Origin: Streptomyces sp. F001
GTDB taxonomy: Bacteria; Actinomycetota; Actinomycetes; Streptomycetales; Streptomycetaceae
Length of the DNA: 64,000 nucleotides
Direction of reading: 5' to 3'
Assembly: GCF_004187715.1 (NCBI RefSeq)
Contig: NZ_QZWF01000017.1
Location: 1-64,000, forward strand
Below are positions 16,550-23,656 of this stretch, piece after piece. A model generated the notes under the pieces. The model saw only the letters and a list, made by a program, of their open reading frames with translations, searched no databases and was not told the DNA's origin. Numbering within the stretch: position 1 is the first letter of the stretch; the number at the start of each line of letters is the position of its first letter. Made by a program: the position numbers and the translations under genes.

Positions 16550-17071
16550 CTACAGGGCGGAGGTCTGGTTGAGGACAGCTGGGGCCTGGTCAGCGAGTTC
16601 CCTGAGGGGTTCACCGCTCAGCCGGCATACCGTCCACTCGTCCAGAAACTCCACGCCGAGCGACTTGTAGAAGTCGATCGTCGGCTCGTTCCAGGCCAGG
16701 ACCCACCATTCGAAGCGCTCGTAGCCGTGTCGCTCGCAGATCGCGGCCAGGGAGGCGAGCAGAGCCTTGCCGTGTCCTCCACCCCGGGCGTGCGGCCGTA
16801 CGTAGAGGTCCTCCAGGTGCACGCCGCGCGTGCCGGTCCAGGTCGAAAAGCGCGGGAACCACAGGGCATAGCCCACGGTCTCGCCCGTCCCGTCATCCTC
16901 GGCGATCAGTGCGAAGGCGGCGGGATGCTCGCCGAACAGCGCCTCGCGGAGCTGTTCCTCGGTCGCACGGGCCTGCTCAACAGCCCGTTCGTACTCGGCT
17001 AGTTCGCGGATCATCGCGCGGATCTCCGCGACGTCGTTCACAGTGGCGGCCCGGATCATGGAGAAGATCAT
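16550..17071 (-). CDS. GNAT family N-acetyltransferase
   Basis: This is a 173-residue GNAT protein (169 if the ATG at 17059 is used, which gives the usual N terminus MIRAATVNDV). The acetyl-CoA binding motif A reads LEDLYVRPHARGGGHGKALLASL, here in the segment VRPHARGGGHGKALLA. Later ERFEWWVLAWNEPTIDFYKSLGVEF resembles spermidine/diamine acetyltransferases. There is no clear ribosome site for either start. Substrate unknown. The 204 bp between it and sodN contain only unconvincing short ORFs. Confidence 0.88.
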   Translation of the reverse strand: MIFSMIRAATVNDVAEIRAMIRELAEYERAVEQARATEEQLREALFGEHPAAFALIAEDDGTGETVGYALWFPRFSTWTGTRGVHLEDLYVRPHARGGGHGKALLASLAAICERHGYERFEWWVLAWNEPTIDFYKSLGVEFLDEWTVCRLSGEPLRELADQAPAVLNQTSAL

Positions 17072-17161
17072 CGGTCACCGTGCCGAGCCGTGTCCATCCA
17101 ATTCGGCGCCCTTCCGAGAAAGGCCTTGTGGGGCATCAACAAGCTTGGCGATGCTGCCCCG

Positions 17162-17785
17162 ATGATGACTTCCGTCGTTGCGTTCGTCGGTGCGGCCTTC
17201 CTGATCGCCATGGTGCCGGGGCCGAGCACGGTCGTGATCCTGCGTCGGGCGGTGGTGAACGGCCGCAGGACCGGCACGGCCACGGTCCTGGGCAACGAGT
17301 GCGGGGTGCTGCTGTGGGGCCTTGCCGCAGCCTTCGGTCTCTCGGCCCTGCTGCTGGCCTCGGAGGTCGCCTACGACGTCATCCGGATCGTCGGCGCCGC
17401 GGTGCTGGTGTGGATGGGAGCGCGTGCCTTGTGGCAGGCGCGGCGGGCCGCGGGGCCGGCTGAGGGACCGGCGGAATCAGCCGCGGTGTCGCTTCGGAGG
17501 GCGTACTGGCAGGGCCTGGTCACCAACTTCGCCAATCCCAAGGCCGGCGTGTTCGCCGTCTCCTTCCTGCCGCAGTTCGTTCCGCACGAAGCCCCTGTAC
17601 TTCCGACACTGCTCGCCTTCTCGGTGATCTGGGCCCTCGTCGACCTGATCTGGTATCTACCGCTGGTCTGGCTGGCCGGGCGGGTGGGAGGAGTACTTCA
17701 GCGACAGTCCGTTCGGCGCCGTATGGAACAGGTCTGCGGGACGGTCCTCGTCGGGCTGGGGGTGCGCCTGGCCACCGAGTCCTGA
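17162..17785 (+). CDS. LysE family translocator (amino-acid exporter)
   Basis: This is a 207-residue membrane protein with six predicted spans. RhtB/LysE signatures include AMVPGPSTVVILRRAVVNGRRTG near the start, LGNECGVLLWGLAAAFGLSALL, and FANPKAGVFAVSFLPQFV in the middle (the conserved NPK motif). The start is taken as the first of two adjacent ATGs at 17162; the ribosome site is weak. It probably exports an amino acid or related small molecule. It is followed by a VOC protein gene after 21 bp, so they may be cotranscribed. Confidence 0.9.
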   Translation: MMTSVVAFVGAAFLIAMVPGPSTVVILRRAVVNGRRTGTATVLGNECGVLLWGLAAAFGLSALLLASEVAYDVIRIVGAAVLVWMGARALWQARRAAGPAEGPAESAAVSLRRAYWQGLVTNFANPKAGVFAVSFLPQFVPHEAPVLPTLLAFSVIWALVDLIWYLPLVWLAGRVGGVLQRQSVRRRMEQVCGTVLVGLGVRLATES

Positions 17786-17806
17786 CGGCCCTCTACGATC
17801 GCGGCC

Positions 17807-18553
17807 ATGACCATCCGCTGGACCTACGCCTTCATCGACCGCCCCGCCGATCTCCTCGACCAGGCCCATGACTTCTGGACTGCCGTCACCGACACCCGGT
17901 TGTCCGAACCCCGGGGTGAGAAGGAGGAGTTCGCGACTCTTCTGCCGGTTCGGGGGACCGCGGACGCGTGCGTGAAGACGCAGGGTGTCGAGTCCGGCGC
18001 CGGCGGCGCGCATCTCGACTTCGCCGTCGACGACGTACGGGAGTTCGTCGCGTCGGCGCTGCGGCTCGGGGCGGAGGAAGTCGTCGAGCACGAGGGGTGG
18101 GCCGTACTGCGGTCGCCTGCGGGGCAGTTGTTCTGTGCCGTGCCGCGGCACGGGGAGTCGGTGCGGCCGCCCGTGGTGCGTGGCAGTCGGCTCGATCAGG
18201 TGTGCCTCGACGTCCCGTCTTCGTCGTACGACACCGAAGTCGCCTTCTGGAGCAGGCTGCTGGACGGTTGGGAGTCCCTGCCGGGCACCCTGCCGGAGTT
18301 CCATGTGGTCAAGCCGCCGCCCGGACTGCCGGTGCGGATGCTGTTGCAGCGGCTGGGCACCGAACGGCCGGTCTCCGCCCATCTCGACCTCGCCTGCGCC
18401 GACATCGAGGCGACCCGCGCCGAGCACGAGCGGCTCGGCGCACGGCTGGTGTCCCGCGGCGCCCACTGGACGGTGATGCGCGACCCGGCGGGCGGCACGT
18501 ACTGCCTGACGGGGCGGGACCCGGAGACGGGCGGGCTGCCTAGCCGGCCTTGA
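17807..18553 (+). CDS. VOC (glyoxalase/dioxygenase-like) family protein
   Basis: This is a 248-residue protein with two glyoxalase-fold halves. Half one holds GGAHLDFAVDDVREFVASALRLGA and VLRSPAGQLFCAV; half two holds SRLDQVCLDVP and VSAHLDLACADIEATRAEHERLGA followed by VMRDPAGGTYCLTG. Each half has the His-Asp pattern of VOC metal sites, but the substrate is unknown. It is preceded by the LysE gene (21 bp). Its last 14 bp overlap the end of the convergent small membrane protein gene. Confidence 0.88.
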   Translation: MTIRWTYAFIDRPADLLDQAHDFWTAVTDTRLSEPRGEKEEFATLLPVRGTADACVKTQGVESGAGGAHLDFAVDDVREFVASALRLGAEEVVEHEGWAVLRSPAGQLFCAVPRHGESVRPPVVRGSRLDQVCLDVPSSSYDTEVAFWSRLLDGWESLPGTLPEFHVVKPPPGLPVRMLLQRLGTERPVSAHLDLACADIEATRAEHERLGARLVSRGAHWTVMRDPAGGTYCLTGRDPETGGLPSRP

Positions 18554-18800
18554 TCACGCAGGCGTAGTCGTACACGGTGTTTTCATCGGGTGGGGGCGTG
18601 GGCCTCAGGCACGCGGTGTTCCATTCCTCCTCGGACAGTGGTGTCGGCGCCGGGCTCGACTCCTGCCGGCCGTACGGCTCCGGCGGCTCGGCCGAGTCCT
18701 GCAGCCACAGGGTGAGTCCGCCCCCGAAGGCCACCGTCACCACCCACACCGCCATGCCCCACCGCCATGCCGTACGACGCCTGCCCCCGGACTCCGTCAC
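18540..18800 (-). CDS. Small single-span membrane protein
   Basis: This is an 86-residue protein with N-terminal VTESGGRRRTAWRWGM, one transmembrane helix (MAVWVVTVAFGGGLTLWL), then a Pro/Ser/Glu-rich external part with two cysteines (NTACLRP and YACVIKAG). The GTG at 18800 is chosen because AGGAGG lies 5 bp before it. The topology suggests a membrane-anchored extracytoplasmic protein with one disulfide. No family recognised. It is downstream of the broken ECF sigma gene on the same strand. Confidence 0.65.
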   Translation of the reverse strand: MTESGGRRRTAWRWGMAVWVVTVAFGGGLTLWLQDSAEPPEPYGRQESSPAPTPLSEEEWNTACLRPTPPPDENTVYDYACVIKAG

Positions 18801-18835
18801 GCACACCTCCTGGATCATTAGCACTTGGGGCAACG

Positions 18836-20100
18836 CTACGGCCTCAGTCGCGCCGCCCGCCCCTGCAGGTACCGCTGCTCCGGCAGGCTCAGCGTCCTGG
18901 CGGCAGCCGACTCGTAGGCGGCGCGGGCGGCCTCGTACTCCCCGGTCCGCTCCAGGAGATGGGCGCGCACCGCGTCCAGGCGGTGACTCGCGCTCAAGTC
19001 GAGTTCCAGCGCGTCGAGTTCGGCGAGCCCGGCGCGCGGTCCGTCGGCCATGGCGACGGCGACGGCACGGTTGAGGCGCTCGACGGGGCCGGGCACCAGC
19101 CGTACCAGGACGTCGTACAGGCTGAGGATCTCCCGCCAGTCGGTCGCCTCGGCGGACGGGGCCTCGTCGTGCACCGCCGCGATCGCGGCGCGCAGTTGGT
19201 ACGGACCCGGGCGTCCCCCGGCCAGCGCCCGGGTGACCAGGGCGACGCCCTCCTCGATCGCTGCCTTGTCCCAGCGGTCGCGGTCCTGTTCGTCGAGCGG
19301 GACGAGCTCGCCGTGCGGGCCGGTACGCGCGTCCCGGCGGGCGTCGGTGAGCAGCATCAGGGCCAGCAGGCCCGCCACCTCGCCGTCGTCGGGGAGCAGG
19401 CGGTGGACCGTGCGGGTGAGCCGGATCGCCTCGCCGGCCAGTTCGCGCCGCTGGAGCGCCGCGCCGGAGGTCGCCGTGTAGCCCTCGTTGAAGACGAGGT
19501 AGAGGGTGTGCAGGACGGCGGGCAGGCACTCCGCCCAGTTGTCCGGCCGCCCGAAGCGCACGCCCCGCACCTTCTGCTTGGCCCGGCTGATCCTCCCCCA
19601 GTTCTCGGCTTCGCTCGAACCGGGGGGACCCCCATCGCCATGGTCGCCTCCGGGACCAGGCAGGCACGGGCGATCTCCGCCGTCGTCAGACCACCGACCG
19701 CCCGCAGGGTGAGCGCCAACTGGGCGGGCGGGGTCAGGTCCGGATGGCAGCACAGGAAGAGCAGGGTGAGGGTGTCGTCCTCGCGCGGGGCGCGGTCCGC
19801 GCCCGGCGGCGAGGCGATGAAGGTGTCGGACGGGGTGAGCGCCGCCGCCCGCTCTTCGCGCCGGCACCGCGCCTCCTCGCTGCGCAGCGTGTCGGTCAGC
19901 CGGCGTGAGGCGACCCTGATGAGCCAGCCGCGCGGATTGTCCGGGACACCGTCCGACGGCCAGCGGTCGGCAGCCGCGAGGAGTGCCTCCTGTACGGCGT
20001 CCTCGGCGGCGTCGAAGTGCCCGTACCGTCGTACGACGGCGCCGAGGACCTGCGGCGCGTGCCGGCGCAGCAGGCCCTCGATCTCGTGGGTGCGGTTCAT
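18836..20100 (-). pseudogene. ECF sigma factor (ECF42 type, DUF6596 tail) disrupted by a repeat insertion
   Basis: The 5' part encodes sigma regions 2 and 4: RRHAPQVLGAVVRRYGHFDAAEDAVQEALL, then PRGWLIRVASRRLTD and AVGGLTTAEIARACLVPEATMA. There the frame breaks at a 44-bp palindromic repeat (19593-19636). The 3' part resumes in another frame as RISRAKQKVRGVRF and runs through the long C-terminal domain (TLYLVFNEGYTATSG..., LSLPEQRYLQGRAARLRP) typical of ECF42. The intact protein would be about 410 residues. The insert adds a net number of bases not divisible by three. Its partner, a YciI/DGPF protein, is intact just upstream, matching the known ECF42-DGPF association. Confidence 0.85.
19593..19636 (-). 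repeat. Copy of the dispersed palindromic element inside the ECF sigma gene
   Basis: Read on the minus strand it is GATGGGGGTCCCCCC, then GGTTCGAGCGAAGCCGAGAAC, then TGGGGGAG, nearly identical to the copies at 7180, 29729 and 56614. It sits exactly between two segments that are contiguous in ECF42 proteins, so it is an insertion, not an error. Confidence 0.85.
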
Positions 20101-20104
20101 CGAA

Positions 20105-20157
20105 GGCTCAGACGGCCATGGTCCGAGGGCTCAGACGGCCATGGTCCGAGGGCTCAG
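20105..20157. repeat. 23-bp direct repeat, 2.3 copies
   Basis: Two identical 23-bp units (20105-20127 and 20128-20150) and a 7-bp start of a third lie between the ECF sigma start and the YciI stop; the last unit reaches into the YciI stop codon. Each unit contains GGCCATGG. It looks like a recent tandem duplication that lengthened the gap in this operon. Confidence 0.9.
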
Positions 20158-20567
20158 ATGTCCCCGGCGCCGTCCATGATGGGCCGGATCACCACCGGAT
20201 AGTTGGGGGCACCGGCCGGTTGGGGGCACCGGGTCACCCGCTCGGCGATCTCCGTGACCCGCTCCAGGCTCGCGCACTCCAGGACCCAGTAACCGGCCAG
20301 CAGCTCCTTGGTCTCGCTGTACGGTCCGTCCGTGATCACGGCCTTTCCGTTCTCACCCAGCGTGACCAGCCGGGTCCGGGCAGGCTCGGCGAGACCTTGG
20401 CCGTCGACGAGCTCGCCGGACTCGGAGAGGTCGTTGTTGATCGCGTTCATGTAGGCGTACATGGCCTGGAGCTCCTCCTCGCTCCAGGCCGGGGACTGCG
20501 CGGAGGCCTTGCCCCGCATCGCCTCGTAGTCCACCTGTGTGCCCTGCACCATGACCAGGTACTTCAT
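20154..20567 (-). CDS. YciI/DGPF domain protein, partner of the ECF42 sigma factor
   Basis: This is a 137-residue YCII-fold protein: MKYLVMVQGTQVDYEAMRG at the start, VITDGPYSETKELLAGYWVLE in the middle (the DGPY form of the DGPF motif), and EIAERVTRCP with NYPVVIRPIMD at the end. DGPF proteins are encoded beside ECF42 sigma factors and are part of their regulatory circuit. It is upstream of the broken sigma gene on the same strand. It appears intact, so it may now be a remnant or serve another sigma factor. Confidence 0.88.
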   Translation of the reverse strand: MKYLVMVQGTQVDYEAMRGKASAQSPAWSEEELQAMYAYMNAINNDLSESGELVDGQGLAEPARTRLVTLGENGKAVITDGPYSETKELLAGYWVLECASLERVTEIAERVTRCPQPAGAPNYPVVIRPIMDGAGDI

Positions 20568-20675
20568 GAGTCCGCTCCTTCGGCTCGGCCACCCTCCATG
20601 GGCGGCTCTCGTACGGGACGTCGGAGCCGACCGCGGATTCTCGACACGGCTTCCGGAATTTTTCGGCAGTCCGGT

Positions 20676-20900
20676 TCAGGGCTTCTTGGCTTGACTCAGG
20701 GGATGGGGTTCCTTCGCCTCGGGCGGGCCGGGCCGCCGCTCGGTGACGGGCTCGGCGTCGCCTCCGGAGTATGCCTCGCACTTGGGGTTCCGGCACGGGC
20801 CGGCAACCCACGTCGGCACCCACGCGCCCAGCGTCTTGTGGCGCCGGACGACCGTTTCGACTGGCTGTCCGCAGACGGGACAGGCTTTTTCACTGTCCAT
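20676..20900 (-). CDS. Small zinc-ribbon protein
   Basis: This is a 74-residue protein with two Cys pairs: ACPVCGQPVETV at the start and GPCRNPKCEAYSGG after 27 residues. The spacing fits a single zinc ribbon. The C terminus is Pro/Lys-rich and probably disordered. The ATG at 20900 starts exactly before the first Cys pair. It lies between the YciI gene and the dihydrofolate-reductase-like gene, all on the minus strand. Function unknown; it is a streptomycete hypothetical. Confidence 0.7.
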   Translation of the reverse strand: MDSEKACPVCGQPVETVVRRHKTLGAWVPTWVAGPCRNPKCEAYSGGDAEPVTERRPGPPEAKEPHPLSQAKKP

Positions 20901-20926
20901 GTCCTCAGGGTAGGGCGGACGGCGGC

Positions 20927-21511
20927 TCAGCGCTTCCTGCTGTACGTCCTTACCAGGGCTCCGTTGCCGAACGTGCGTGTCGACTCCAGCGCGAACTCGT
21001 GGACAGCGGTGCCGGAGCCGAACATCGGCATGCCGCTGCCCAGCACGATCGGGTACGTCTTGACGACCAGTTCGTCGATCTCGTCGATCAGCTCGCCCGC
21101 GAGCTGCGAGCCGCCGCACAGGTAGATGTCGAACTGGCTGTCCTCAGCCTTCAGTTCGCGGACCTTGCCGACCAGGTCCTCGGTGATGATCTCGACGTTG
21201 GGGTCGGGTGACTCCTTCAGGGTGCGCGAGGCGACGTACTCGCGCAGATGGGCGTACGGACTGGTGATGCCCTCCTTCAGCGCCAGGTCGTAGCTGCTGC
21301 GGCCCTGGACGATGGTGTCGAACCGCTGGTTCGGCAGGTCGTCGATGCCGAGGGAGCGGCGGCCGTGGGTCGGCAGGGTGTCCGGGTATTCCGTCGTGAG
21401 GTACTCGAGGAACTCCGGGTCGAGGAAGGACAGCATGGCGGAGGCGTCGCCGCTCGGGTCGCCGATGAAGCCGTCGATCGAGCAGGCGATGTAGTACACG
21501 AGCTTTCGCAA
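20927..21511 (-). CDS. Dihydrofolate reductase family protein (RibD C-terminal type)
   Basis: This is a 194-residue protein of the DHFR/RibD reductase fold: KLVYYIACSIDGFIGDPSGD at the start, FDTIVQGRSSYDLAL, and FDIYLCGGSQLAGELIDEIDELVVKTYPIVLGSG near the end, which is the NADPH-binding GG region. It is a small NADPH-dependent reductase of unknown substrate. It is divergent from a TetR regulator with an inverted repeat between the two starts, suggesting TetR control. That TetR gene is frameshifted here. Confidence 0.88.
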   Translation of the reverse strand: MRKLVYYIACSIDGFIGDPSGDASAMLSFLDPEFLEYLTTEYPDTLPTHGRRSLGIDDLPNQRFDTIVQGRSSYDLALKEGITSPYAHLREYVASRTLKESPDPNVEIITEDLVGKVRELKAEDSQFDIYLCGGSQLAGELIDEIDELVVKTYPIVLGSGMPMFGSGTAVHEFALESTRTFGNGALVRTYSRKR

Positions 21512-21552
21512 GCTGGTCTCTTTTCGTAGGCTGCGTTCGTTCCCTTAACCAC

Positions 21553-21585
21553 TGCAGTTGTAGTACTTCGGATGTACTGGTTGCA
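21553..21585. promoter_or_regulatory. Inverted repeat between the reductase and TetR genes
   Basis: AGTAC-N7-GTACT (21562-21578) is flanked by TGCAGTTG on the left and GGTTGCA on the right, extending the dyad. It lies in the 118-bp divergent gap and is the likely TetR operator. Confidence 0.55.
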
Positions 21586-21629
21586 AGGGTGTTTCCGAGG
21601 CATGGCTCAAGTGGGAGAGGGGATTCCGT

Positions 21630-22221
21630 ATGGCCGGCAATCCGGAGCGCCGGGCGGCCCTGGTCGACGCCGGGATCGAGGTACTGGCGCGGGAGGGGGC
21701 ACGCGGGCTGACGTTCCGGGCGGTGGACGCCGAGGCGGGGGGTGCCCGTGGGCACCGCCTCCCACTACTTCACCGCCCGGGACGACCTGCTGCGCCAGAT
21801 CGACGACCGGCTGCACCTGCGCCTCGCCCCCGACCCCGACGTGCTCGACGAGCTGATGAAGGCGCCGAAGGACCGCGCCCTGGTCGTCGCCCTCATGCAC
21901 GACCTGATCAACCGCGTGACCCGCGACCGCACCGGCTGCCTGGCCCTCCTGGAGCTGCGCCTCGAAGCCACCCGGCGCCCCGGCCTGCGTGCGTCGTACA
22001 CCAGGTCGGTACGCGGGGACCTGGAGGACGGCATGCGGTTCCACCGCGAGGCCGGGCTGCCCGGCGGTGACGAGACCGTCGCCGTGCTCTGTCTCGCGAT
22101 GCTCGGCCTGATCATCGAGCACCTGACCCTGCCGGGAGTACTGAAGGGCGTACTGCCGGGGGTGGGGGTGCCGGAAGGGTTGGTGGAGCGGATCGTACGG
22201 GTGGTGGTGCCGGAGGACTGA
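21630..22221 (+). pseudogene. TetR/AcrR family regulator, single frameshift
   Basis: The HTH starts in one frame (GNPERRAALVDAGIEVLAREGARGLTFRAVDAEAG) and continues after about 21740 in another (PVGTASHYFTARDDLLRQIDDRL...). Removing one G from a run of six at 21736-21741 restores VDAEAGVPVGTASHYF, the normal TetR recognition helix, and a protein of 196 residues. The C-terminal ligand-binding part is intact (RVTRDRTGCLALLELRLEATRRPGL). This may be a recent null mutation, a slippage-prone tract, or a base-calling error. The divergent reductase is its likely target. Confidence 0.8.
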
Positions 22222-22331
22222 CGGCTCAGCGGCTCGCGTCACATGGGCAGTTGGAGCTTGTCGGCCGGCACTGACAGAGGACGGGCCCCGCGCACCGTGG
22301 AGATGTGCGGGACCCGCCGGGGCCGGAGCCG

Positions 22332-22368
22332 ACCGGGGCGTGCGGGGTCAGGAGCCGCACGCCCCGGT
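22332..22368 (-). terminator. Hairpin downstream of the polyprenyl synthase gene
   Basis: ACCGGGGCGTGCG (22332-22344) pairs perfectly with CGCACGCCCCGGT (22356-22368). It lies between the convergent TetR and polyprenyl synthase genes. Confidence 0.7.
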
Positions 22369-22392
22369 GGCTCCGGGGTTCGGTTCGGGCGC

Positions 22393-23637
22393 TCAGCTGG
22401 TCCGCCGCGTCACGAACTCCGCGAGGGCGAGCAGGCCGCCCGCCGCCTCCGGGTCCGGGATCGCGCGGGACAGTTCCTGCATCGCCCGCGCCATCCGGTC
22501 GGACGCCTGACCCTGCGCCCAGTCGCGTCCGCCGGCCCGCTCCACGGCCAGCACCGTCGGCTCCAGGTCCCCGCCGTCGTACGGGACTTCGTACAGCTCG
22601 GCGAGTTCGACGGCGGCCGGTGTGCCGGAGGTCAGCGCGGCGACCACCGGCAGTGACTTCTTGCGGGCGGCGAGGTCCGCACCGGCCGGCTTGCCGGTGC
22701 GGCTCGGGTCGCCCCATATGCCGATGACGTCGTCGATGAGCTGGAAGGCGAGCCCGGCCTCACGGCCGAACGCATCCACGGCCTCGGCATCGGCCGCCGA
22801 CGCCCCGGCGTACAGCGCGCCCAGGGCGCAGGCACAGCCCAGCAGCGCCCCCGTCTTGGCCTCGGCCATGGCGAGCACCTCGCCGAGAGTGACCTCCGCG
22901 GGGCCGCGGCCCTCCATCGCCGTGTCGGCCTGCTGGCCCTCGCACAGCTCCACGACGCAGGCCGCGAGCCGGGCGGCGGCGGACGCGGACGCCGGGTGCG
23001 GATCCTCCGCGAGCAGCCGCAGGGCCAGCGCCTGAAGGGCGTCCCCGGCGAGGATCGCGTCGGTGTCGCCGAACACCGTCCATGCGGTGGGCCGGTGCCT
23101 GCGTGTGGTGTCCCGGTCCATCACGTCGTCGTGCAGCAGCGTGAAGTTGTGGACCAGTTCCACCGCCGCGGCCGCCCGTACGGCCGCCGCCCGTGCCCCG
23201 GGTCCGCCGAGCGCGGCGGCCGTCGTCAGAACCAGCGCCGGGCGGATCGCCTTGCCCGCGTTGCCCGCCGCGGGTGTGCCGTCGGCATGCTCCCAGCCGA
23301 AGTGGTAGCGCGCGATCCGGCGCATCGAGCCGGGCAGCGACTCGATCGCCGCGCGCAGTTCGGGATCGACCGACGCCCGCGCACGCTCCAGGATCGCCAC
23401 GGCCTCGTGGCCGTCGAACGGCCCCGGCCGGCTGTCCGTGTCGGTCGCGATGGAACTCCCTCTCTCGAGCGCCCCGGCGGGCCGCTGATCGGCCTCCGCC
23501 AAGGACGCGGTCGTGGACTCGGTCATGGACTCGGGCATGGAACCGGGATCCCCCCTCGGAGAGTCCACGGACGGTGGCGCTTCCGTTCCGGTCGGACGCA
23601 TACCCGGAGGTGTACCCGCCCTGACGGGCGGGGACAC
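22393..23637 (-). CDS. Polyprenyl diphosphate synthase, probable encapsulin cargo
   Basis: This is a 414-residue trans-prenyltransferase. The first Asp-rich motif is LLHDDVMDRDTTRRHRPTAW and the second is FQLIDDVIGIWGDPSRTGKP; the substrate Lys/Arg segment is GKAIRPALVLTTAAAL. It joins isopentenyl diphosphate to allylic diphosphates; chain length is not clear. About 75 residues before the catalytic domain are Pro/Ser/Thr/Gly-rich and disordered, as in cargo enzymes of family-2 encapsulins. The encapsulin shell gene ends 19 bp upstream on the same strand, supporting the cargo role. Start may be GTG at 23637 or ATG at 23601. Confidence 0.88.
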   Translation of the reverse strand: MSPPVRAGTPPGMRPTGTEAPPSVDSPRGDPGSMPESMTESTTASLAEADQRPAGALERGSSIATDTDSRPGPFDGHEAVAILERARASVDPELRAAIESLPGSMRRIARYHFGWEHADGTPAAGNAGKAIRPALVLTTAAALGGPGARAAAVRAAAAVELVHNFTLLHDDVMDRDTTRRHRPTAWTVFGDTDAILAGDALQALALRLLAEDPHPASASAAARLAACVVELCEGQQADTAMEGRGPAEVTLGEVLAMAEAKTGALLGCACALGALYAGASAADAEAVDAFGREAGLAFQLIDDVIGIWGDPSRTGKPAGADLAARKKSLPVVAALTSGTPAAVELAELYEVPYDGGDLEPTVLAVERAGGRDWAQGQASDRMARAMQELSRAIPDPEAAGGLLALAEFVTRRTS

Positions 23638-23656
23638 GACGGGTCTGCGGGCAGGG

